Below the pieces are notes generated by a model. That model did not search any database. It saw only the letters and a list, made by a program, of their open reading frames with translations, and had not been told where the DNA came from. Below are positions 62,101 through 64,000 of a DNA stretch of 64,000 nt, piece by piece (the stretch's first letter is position 1; each line of letters starts with the position of its first letter). Location: contig CM057002.1 in the NCBI GenBank assembly GCA_029891345.1, forward strand, positions 15,762,295-15,826,294. Direction: 5' to 3'. The position numbers were made by a program, and so were the translations under genes. The DNA is from Dryococelus australis (Eukaryota > Arthropoda > Insecta > Phasmatodea > Phasmatidae).

Positions 62101-63386
62101 CGGATTACTGAAACAAAGTATTAAGAGTACATTCGCAAACCCAGCTTTGCAACTAATAATTCAAAGTATTAAGAGTGCATTCGCAAAGCCAGCTTTGCAA
62201 CTAATAATTCAAAGTATTAAGAGTACATTCGCAAACCCAGCTTTGCAACTAATAATTCAAAGTATTAAGAGTACATTCGCAAACCCAGCTATGCAACTAA
62301 TAATTCAAAGTATTAATAGTACATTCGCAAACCCAGCTATGCAACTAATAATTCAAAGTATTAATAGTACATTCGCAAACCCAGCTATGCAACTAATAAT
62401 TCAAAGCCGGTGCTACGACATCCTAAAATTCTTGTTTCAAACTCGAGTTGAAATATAGTGATATTAACAGAGAAAAAAACTTTACTCCGGGCTGACCGGA
62501 CGTAAACAGACGAGGGTCGGGGGTTCTCCCCCTTTAAAAGAGTTTTTGTCGGTGACAGTTGGCCAGAATGTGCGTGCTGCTGTAAAACATAGTCTGTGGT
62601 CTCTCAAGGGTGTCAAAGGTTCAACTAACTAACCCTACTCACCCAACCGTAATAACCAAACATTATACAAAACAGAATGATAAATCAATTTGGTTCTTTT
62701 AAAGTTTATAATAAAACTACCTTAAAAAATTTTGCTTTAAATTTGTCAAATGATTATTACAATGATCAGGATAATATTTTATGTTTTGACCCTTTGCTTA
62801 TCTCTTTAACTCCCTTCCATAAAATACTGTTTAATTAATCCAAAATTTGATTCTAGAACATAATAGTGTTTGCGTTTTGTAGATGAAAAGCACGCTGATA
62901 AAATGCTTATTTTGCTTTAATACTAGTGTAATATTTAAGAGTTCAAGTATCTGCCAAGGAGCATGGAAGGATTTCAAGTCCCTTCTATGTTTACAATAAG
63001 GGGAAGCGTGAAATTTGAACTTGTAGAAGAATTGTAGACGTTGTGTAAGCTAACTTAAATATGTTTTCACTATTTTTTATTCAAATCGTTTAGGTGGTTA
63101 ATAACGAGTAAGTAGTTGTAGCACGTATTTTCGGGTCCAGTTGCTCGGCAGAGGAGCGGTGGGTGCACTGACCTGCGACGAGGTCGCCGAAGCCGATGGT
63201 GGTAAGGGTGACGAAGGCGTAGTAGACGGCCTCCACATAGTCCCAGTCTTCGAAGAAGACGAAGGCTCCGGCGGGAAGGAAGATGAAGACGACGAAGCCA
63301 GGGATAAGGTAGAGCACGATGTCAGTGACAAGCCCCGCTCTCGTCTCGTTCTTCTGGGTCTTGTAGCGCCGGTGCACGCGCAGCAG
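28458..63386 (-). CDS. Ork1: Ork1-type two-pore-domain potassium leak channel, last four coding exons
   Basis: A plasma-membrane K2P channel that sets resting potential by potassium leak. Joined from minus strand exons 63386-63173, 51387-51125, 50478-49982 and 29181-28458: lengths 214, 263, 497 and 724 nt, with matching phases (1, 0, 2) and AG/GT at all six internal boundaries seen. The product (about 565 residues) has the third membrane segment, the second pore with TIGFGD, the fourth membrane segment, a basic amphipathic linker and a long cytoplasmic tail. The tail shows landmarks recognisable from insect Ork1: LKPVY after the linker, a D-L-x-x-x-D-R-x-x-T-F block, E-W-T-W-S-G, and E-x-T-T-L-x-D-L-x-R-A-L. 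The first pore lies upstream, outside the window. Introns of about 20.8 kb, 0.65 kb and 11.8 kb are full of repeats. A paralogue of Ork1 rather than the orthologue is possible. Confidence 0.85.
29260..29514 (-). mobile_element. tRNA-derived SINE
   Basis: Reverse complement copy of the family at 63738. The B-box region (reverse complement of GGATTGAACCC) is near 29450-29465 and the head ends at about 29514. It lies about 80 bp into the intron upstream of exon D. Confidence 0.75.
30101..30475. mobile_element. CCAAT-rich MITE, hAT-like, enlarged copy
   Basis: Ends TGGAGACCTGGAAAATTCGC and GAAATTTCCCCGTCTCCA are inverted. It contains ATTGGTTG and GGCCAATAG motifs as in other copies. An internal GC-rich segment near 30320-30390 makes it longer. 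Confidence 0.45.
30886..31420. repeat. Five copies of a 106-bp tandem repeat
   Basis: Units start at 30886, 30992, 31098, 31204 and 31310, each beginning GTGAAAGTYTGCAGGGATGT and ending in cgtacat. Copies differ at only a few positions, so the expansion is recent. Confidence 0.95.
31465..31482. repeat. Poly-C run of 18
   Basis: Uninterrupted C18 close after the 106-bp repeats. Confidence 0.95.
31700..31935 (-). mobile_element. Second SINE family, tRNA-derived
   Basis: On the minus strand the B-box-like GGGTTCAATTCCCGTC lies at about 31870-31886, preceded by an A-box-like region (about 31905-31925) and followed by a body containing GTTTCCCGAAATC. The style resembles SINEs of polyneopteran insects. 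It is distinct from the family at 25591, 29260 and 63738. Confidence 0.65.
32047..32052. repeat. Target site duplication CACGAT, left
   Basis: Six bases identical to 40420-40425, directly outside both terminal inverted repeats. Six-bp duplications are characteristic of Polinton/Maverick insertion. Confidence 0.85.
32053..32230. repeat. Left terminal inverted repeat
   Basis: Begins AGTAGATGTATAGTTCCGAT; about 175 bp match the reverse complement of 40245-40419, including the blocks gcaccccttatt, gctccaaaatc, gagctctc and cctcgaaaatcatgtaaatt. Small indels separate the copies. Confidence 0.85.
32862..33285 (+). pseudogene. Small zinc-binding protein of the element
   Basis: The first piece (32862-32999) has cysteines in C-x2-C-x2-C and C-x2-C spacing; it ends in TAA and the similarity continues in another frame (33013-33285) with C-x-C, a CH pair and C-x2-C. 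Probably one cysteine-rich protein split by a stop and a frameshift. Role unknown; nucleic acid binding is likely. Confidence 0.45.
33383..33930 (+). pseudogene. Basic protein with SAP-like helix, unknown role
   Basis: Open to TAA at 33716-33718 and continuing similar lysine/asparagine-rich sequence to about 33930. The N-terminal block RDLRIIARAFEIKYRHRLRK resembles a SAP-type DNA-binding helix pair. No ATG at the start (GTG at 33383). It precedes the polymerase on the same strand; it could be the polymerase N-terminus or a separate protein. Confidence 0.4.
33935..36790 (+). pseudogene. Protein-primed family-B DNA polymerase
   Basis: Blocks in order: G-A-T-Y-I-E-L-P (about 34198), open 34301-34873 with a C-x2-C...H...C zinc knuckle and exonuclease I motif YADFE (34796-34810), exonuclease II block FHNLDGDDAH (35368-35397), palm block KSDVLLLADIFE (about 35737-35773), and NNTVFGKTMEN (36046-36078). 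The expected D-x-D-S block near 36335 reads G-N-D-S. At least six stops or frameshifts are present, and the region after the palm block (about 35805-35830) is too short, indicating an internal deletion. Such polymerases replicate the linear element from protein-primed ends. Dead copy. Confidence 0.8.
36801..37486 (-). pseudogene. Minus-strand protein, possibly minor capsid
   Basis: Two open pieces (37103-37486 and 36801-37037) separated by a stop/frameshift. The C-terminal end F-N-Y-I-F-L-E-I-R-D...L-I-D-F-D-G reads like a beta-strand-rich structural protein of the same element family. A minor capsid (penton-like) role is inference from position and fold style only. Confidence 0.4.
37530..38100 (+). 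pseudogene. Packaging ATPase (FtsK/HerA type)
   Basis: ATG at 37530. Walker A GPSNSGKT at 37665-37688, Walker B LVIFDDV at 37899-37919. Stops at about 37627 and 37740 and a frameshift between the two motifs divide it. In Polinton-like elements this ATPase pumps DNA into capsids. Confidence 0.75.
38100..38800 (-). pseudogene. Conserved charged protein of the element
   Basis: Starts at ATG 38798-38800. The first 45 residues are open and contain KHDEKEYEHNKKKEQPLIDE, matching the protein at 3813-3998 of relic 1. The rest is broken by about eight stops. Function unknown. It is head-to-head with the capsid-like gene, about 30-40 bp apart. Confidence 0.5.
38830..40130 (+). pseudogene. Major-capsid-like protein (relic 2)
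   Basis: N-terminal block at about 38870-38970 (FPP-I-D-Q-T-R then FSFPNDAY), middle open piece 39390-39569, C-terminal block from about 39640 with PDFVIVGF and N-W-N-L-D-I near 39790. It matches 1475-2734 block by block. About ten stops and several frameshifts are present. Confidence 0.6.
40245..40419. repeat. Right terminal inverted repeat
   Basis: Ends GGATCGGCACTATACTCTAC followed by T at 40419, reverse complement of the left end with a two-base indel. Confidence 0.85.
40420..40425. repeat. Target site duplication CACGAT, right
   Basis: Identical to 32047-32052. Confidence 0.85.
40437..41160. repeat. Satellite of about 58-bp units, roughly 12 copies
   Basis: Diverged units built from ttcatgtycatcaccatttc, tggttattcctccatcctca and ggatcactaaagg blocks. 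It begins within about 15 bp of the right target duplication of the Polinton-like element. Confidence 0.8.
41240..41420 (+). pseudogene. Non-LTR retrotransposon fragment (C-terminal end)
   Basis: The plus strand reads R-W-C-R-H-I-K-R-M-G near 41277-41306, the end of reverse-transcriptase proteins of RTE/Jockey-type elements. No other part was recognised. Confidence 0.4.
41421..43500. other. Non-coding stretch with a possible SINE-like piece
   Basis: 41650-41760 carries a B-box-like GGTTCGATCTCC at about 41733 and may be a third tRNA-derived repeat; no second copy was found. 42240-42460 is GC-rich without a convincing exon. A G13 run lies at 43472-43484. Confidence 0.35.
43555..43640. repeat. 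tRNA-like fragment (SINE remnant)
   Basis: GGGTTCGAATGCC at about 43603-43615 resembles a pol III B box, with a possible A box near 43567. It does not fold into a full tRNA by eye. Confidence 0.35.
43899..44186. mobile_element. CCAAT-rich MITE, hAT-like, with 8-bp duplication
   Basis: Inverted ends GAGGATAAGGAAATTTCG and GTGAAATTTTCCTATCCC. The flanks TAATCATA (43891-43898) and TAATCATT (44187-44194) form an 8-bp target duplication with one change. Confidence 0.65.
44628..44995 (-). mobile_element. tRNA-derived SINE with an internal insertion
   Basis: SINE end at 44630 (GAAGAGATTTGGGCTGCTCT) and head at 44960-44995. An unrelated segment of about 125 bp (44774-44900) splits it; that segment has no recognised ends. 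Confidence 0.7.
45190..45565. mobile_element. MITE with inverted ATGGTGCACGAAAGC ends and hairpin core
   Basis: ATGGTGCACGAAAGC at about 45199 and its reverse complement at about 45540-45555. The core carries a long hairpin (45322-45430): inner arms starting GAGCACTGATGGAAGAT (45354) and ending ATCTTCCATCAGTGCTC (45409), outer arms TATTCACT and AGTGAATA. No transposase. Confidence 0.6.
46171..46595. mobile_element. MITE, GAGCACTTTT family
   Basis: Left end GGCTGTTCAAGATAAAGTGA and right end TTTCAAAAGTGCTCATTTTA plus cagtgaacag. The interior matches 23579-23990. Confidence 0.75.
46596..47379. other. Non-coding intron sequence
   Basis: No gene seen. A GCGCATGCGC palindrome (NRF-1-like) lies at 47282-47291. 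Confidence 0.4.
47380..48330 (+). pseudogene. Tc1/mariner-type transposase relic
   Basis: Frame-broken plus-strand similarity: an N-terminal D-R-G-Q-N-V-G helix-turn-helix region near 47440, a G-N-R-Y-R-D-P-L block near 48000, Q-Q-E-N-A-P-A-N near 48065 and the C-terminal W-S-P-R-S-P-D-L-N-H-A-E-H-I-W-D-L-W block near 48140-48200. These are parts of the DDE domain of Tc1-like transposases. Many stops; inactive. Confidence 0.65.
48545..48900 (+). pseudogene. Second Tc1-like transposase fragment (middle of DDE domain)
   Basis: Plus strand carries T-D-E-T-R-I-A-L-H-P-D-S-R-R-P-R-V-W-R-R (about 48688-48750) and then G-S-V-I-F-W-A-G-I-M near 48815-48845, the central block missing from the upstream relic. 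Different frames are needed, so it is a fossil. Confidence 0.6.
49376..49610 (+). mobile_element. tRNA-derived SINE
   Basis: Head with A-box-like GTGGTTAGACTACTCGCCTC (from about 49388) and a weakened B box (GATCGATTTCC, about 49427-49437). The body matches 63738-64000. Confidence 0.75.
49926..49966. mobile_element. MITE end, GAGCACTTTT family
   Basis: Right terminal repeat only (tcaaaagtgctcactgtacc then atgaacggc). It ends about 15 bp from the exon C splice donor. Confidence 0.6.
49982..50478 (-). CDS. Ork1: Ork1 exon C, cytoplasmic tail
   Basis: Acceptor ttttgcag directly before CCG (Pro of LKPVY) at 50478; donor AAGAG|gtgagc at 49982. 165 codons plus two bases. Contains RTRSRSNSLP near the start, the conserved D-L-R-R-I-D-R-D-A-T-F block and E-W-T-W-S-G near 50030. 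GC-rich, so long antisense frames are open and should be ignored. Confidence 0.85.
50479..51124. other. Short Ork1 intron between exons B and C
   Basis: 646 bp, AT-rich, starts on the minus strand with gtacgt after AAG and ends with ttttgcag. No other feature seen. Confidence 0.8.
51125..51387 (-). CDS. Ork1: Ork1 exon B, last membrane segment
   Basis: Acceptor gtgcgcag before GACAG at 51387; donor AAG|gtacgtcc at 51125. It completes the Gly codon started in exon A. Encodes a short extracellular stretch, the fourth membrane segment (about 25 hydrophobic residues starting VVYKACLIVWIV), the ITRAMRSKR exit and a helix ending LNELYLLKLK. Confidence 0.9.
51404..53584. repeat. 78-bp minisatellite, about 28 units
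   Basis: Units are almost identical and lie 17 bp upstream (gene sense) of the exon B acceptor. The variable site reads CCACGTGCG, CCACATGCG or a one-base-shorter CACATGCG. The short (77-bp) units occur near 51763, 52308, 52853, 53320 and 53553, giving higher-order blocks of 7, 7, 6 and 3 units. Because 78 is a multiple of three, all the long reading frames here are artefacts. Confidence 0.97.
53723..54775. repeat. 10-bp satellite (GACTACCYGY), about 1.05 kb
   Basis: About 105 diverged units based on gactacccgt and gactacctgc. It follows the 78-bp array after about 140 bp. Confidence 0.95.
54776..56106. other. Non-coding intron sequence
   Basis: No gene, transposon protein or strong repeat recognised. 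Confidence 0.5.
56107..56193. repeat. Three copies of a 29-bp repeat
   Basis: Identical units containing GAAGTGGTTAGTCCGAGCAA. Confidence 0.95.
56198..56290. mobile_element. MITE end, GAGCACTTTT family, inverted and truncated
   Basis: Reverse-complement pieces of the family (attcacggtta, aaagccctgcttaa, cctccgcctcat). The rest is lost. Confidence 0.45.
56439..56732. mobile_element. CCAAT-rich MITE, hAT-like, intact ends and 8-bp duplication
   Basis: 294 bp with inverted ends TAGGGATAGGAACATTTCGC and GCAAATTTTTCCTATCCCTA. Perfect 8-bp target duplication CCTATAAC at 56431-56438 and 56733-56740. It contains CAATTGGAT, CCAATAG and AGCCAATGA motifs. Confidence 0.85.
56741..58749. other. Non-coding intron sequence
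   Basis: AT-rich, nothing recognised. Confidence 0.5.
58750..59037. repeat. 36-bp tandem repeat, about 8 units
   Basis: Units built from cacacattctgccctgtaga and gtcctcagtcagctgt. Confidence 0.9.
59551..61545. mobile_element. MITE, GAGCACTTTT family, split by a hAT insertion
   Basis: Left part 59551-59658 (GGCTGTTCGCAATAAAGTGA end) and right part 61225-61545 (ends aaaagtgctcattttaccgt then gaacagc). Together they make one copy of the 23579 family. Confidence 0.8.
59659..61224. mobile_element. hAT-type non-autonomous transposon nested in the MITE
   Basis: 1566 bp, inverted ends CAGTGGCGGCTGCTGA and TCAGCAGCCACCACTG. The flanks tggtccag and gtgcccag both correspond to the single GCGCCCAG of intact MITE copies, so an 8-bp duplication is supported. 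No transposase recognised. Confidence 0.75.
62112..62408. repeat. 48-bp tandem repeat, about 6 units
   Basis: Units contain TTCGCAAACCCAGC and CAACTAATAATTCAAAGTAT. The 16-residue repeat open frame here is a by-product of the 48-bp period. Confidence 0.95.
62409..63172. other. Non-coding intron sequence before exon A
   Basis: Nothing recognised; begins, in gene sense, at the exon A donor. Confidence 0.5.
63173..63386 (-). CDS. Ork1: Ork1 exon A, third membrane segment and second pore
   Basis: Acceptor cttcctcag before CTG at 63386; donor GCAG|gtcagt at 63173. 71 codons plus one base. Encodes the basic linker VHRRYKTQK, a hydrophobic segment (VLYLIPGFVVFIFL), an F-E-D-W-D-Y pore-helix lead and the potassium selectivity filter TIGFGD (codons 63-68 of the exon). 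Confidence 0.92.
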
Positions 63387-63393
63387 CTGAGGA

Positions 63394-63602
63394 AGCACGC
63401 ACAACCAGTCAGGAATGGCACGCACAACCAGTCAGCAATGGCACGCACAACCAGTCAGCAATGGCACGCACAACCAGTCAGGAATGGCACGCACAACCAG
63501 TCAGCAATGGCACGCACAACCAGTCAGTAATGGCACGCACAACCAGTCAGTAATGGCATGCACAACCAGTCAGCAATGGCACGCACAACCAGTCAGCAAT
63601 GG
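63394..63602. repeat. 23-bp minisatellite, about 9 units, at the exon A acceptor
   Basis: Units on the gene strand read ATTGCTGACTGGTTGTGCGT plus GCC, with ATTCCTGAC and ATTACTGAC variants. The last unit merges into the acceptor. All units keep CTGAC, a branch-point-like motif. Confidence 0.95.
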
Positions 63603-63737
63603 TACAACGCCTTCTCGCCGGCCTCTCACCACGGGTTCCATTAGTCGCTCTTGAACGTCGCCGGTAGCCGGCGGATTTTCTACGGGTATTTCCAACCACC
63701 CTCTCACCATTACATTACATCACTTCTCCACCTCCCG

Positions 63738-64000
63738 AGGCCGTGGTGATGCAATGGTTATACTACTCACCTCCCATTTAGGCGAACTGGGTTCGATTCT
63801 CGGCGGCGTCGCTCCCGGATTTTCGCATGTGGGAATTTTGCCGGACGACGCCGCTGTAAGGCGGGTTTTCTCATGGATCTCCCGCTTCCCCTGCCCTTTC
63901 ATTCCGACGCTGCTTCATACTCACCTCGCTTCGCCCTCATCGGCTCTCGAGACCGCGATGTTAAGAGCCGCCCAAATCTCTTCACTCACTTTACTCACTT
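63738..64000 (+). mobile_element. tRNA-derived SINE, best copy
   Basis: Head with A-box-like TGCAATGGTTATACTACTCA (from about 63749) and a good B box GGGTTCGATTC (63789-63799). The 3' end AAATCTCTTCACTCAC is near the window edge. Same family as 25591, 29260, 44628 and 49376. Confidence 0.8.

Noticed and set aside
62147..62458. 103-residue frame with 16-residue repeats
   Set aside because: Period of 48 bp creates the repeat; no signal or domain, and it lies in an intron.
63405..63530. Extension of exon A frame upstream through the 23-bp repeats
   Set aside because: A good acceptor (cttcctcag) lies at 63387 and K2P similarity starts after it; the repeat is intronic.
63738..63810. Functional tRNA gene
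   Set aside because: A and B boxes are present but the head continues into a SINE body found in several copies, and no complete cloverleaf is seen.

Overview
The window looks like a piece of a large, repeat-rich insect genome: AT-rich non-coding DNA, widely separated GC-rich exons with GT-AG introns, tRNA-derived SINEs, MITEs and decayed transposons. The SINE style suggests a polyneopteran (for example a stick insect), but that is a low-confidence guess. No bacterial or organellar genes were seen.

The host gene is an Ork1-type two-pore-domain potassium (K2P) leak channel on the minus strand. Its last four coding exons are present: A 63173-63386 (second pore), B 51125-51387 (last membrane segment), C 49982-50478 and D 28458-29181 (cytoplasmic tail, stop at 28458-28460). 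The splice phases agree at every junction and give about 565 residues. Earlier exons (first pore) lie beyond 64000. Everything from about 29.2 to 63.2 kb other than these exons is intron.

1-4.0 kb: a BRO-family gene entering from the left edge, a second broken BRO-like fragment, palindromic repeats whose arms differ in sequence but stay complementary, then remains of a virus-like element (capsid-like protein, integrase, small conserved protein). 5.2-18.8 kb: a pair of long inverted arms enclosing a decayed Ty3/Gypsy retrotransposon with two 2-kb LTRs. 18.8-28.4 kb: no genes; MITEs and a SINE.

32053-40419, in the intron between exons C and D: a complete but decayed 8.4-kb Polinton/Maverick-like element with terminal inverted repeats, a 6-bp target duplication (CACGAT), and relics of a family-B DNA polymerase, packaging ATPase, capsid-like protein and accessory genes. 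No integrase was found in it. It shares two gene families with the 1.4-4.0 kb relic.

40.4-64 kb: several satellites (58, 78, 10, 36, 48 and 23 bp units), hAT-type and other MITEs, Tc1/mariner relics and SINEs. Two minisatellites sit directly upstream of Ork1 splice acceptors: the 23-bp repeat carries a branch-point-like CTGAC in every unit, and the 78-bp repeat carries a splice-donor-like GAGGTGAGA in most units. The most interesting candidates are the covarying hairpins of the BRO locus, the two related Polinton-like relics, and the splice-signal-bearing minisatellites.
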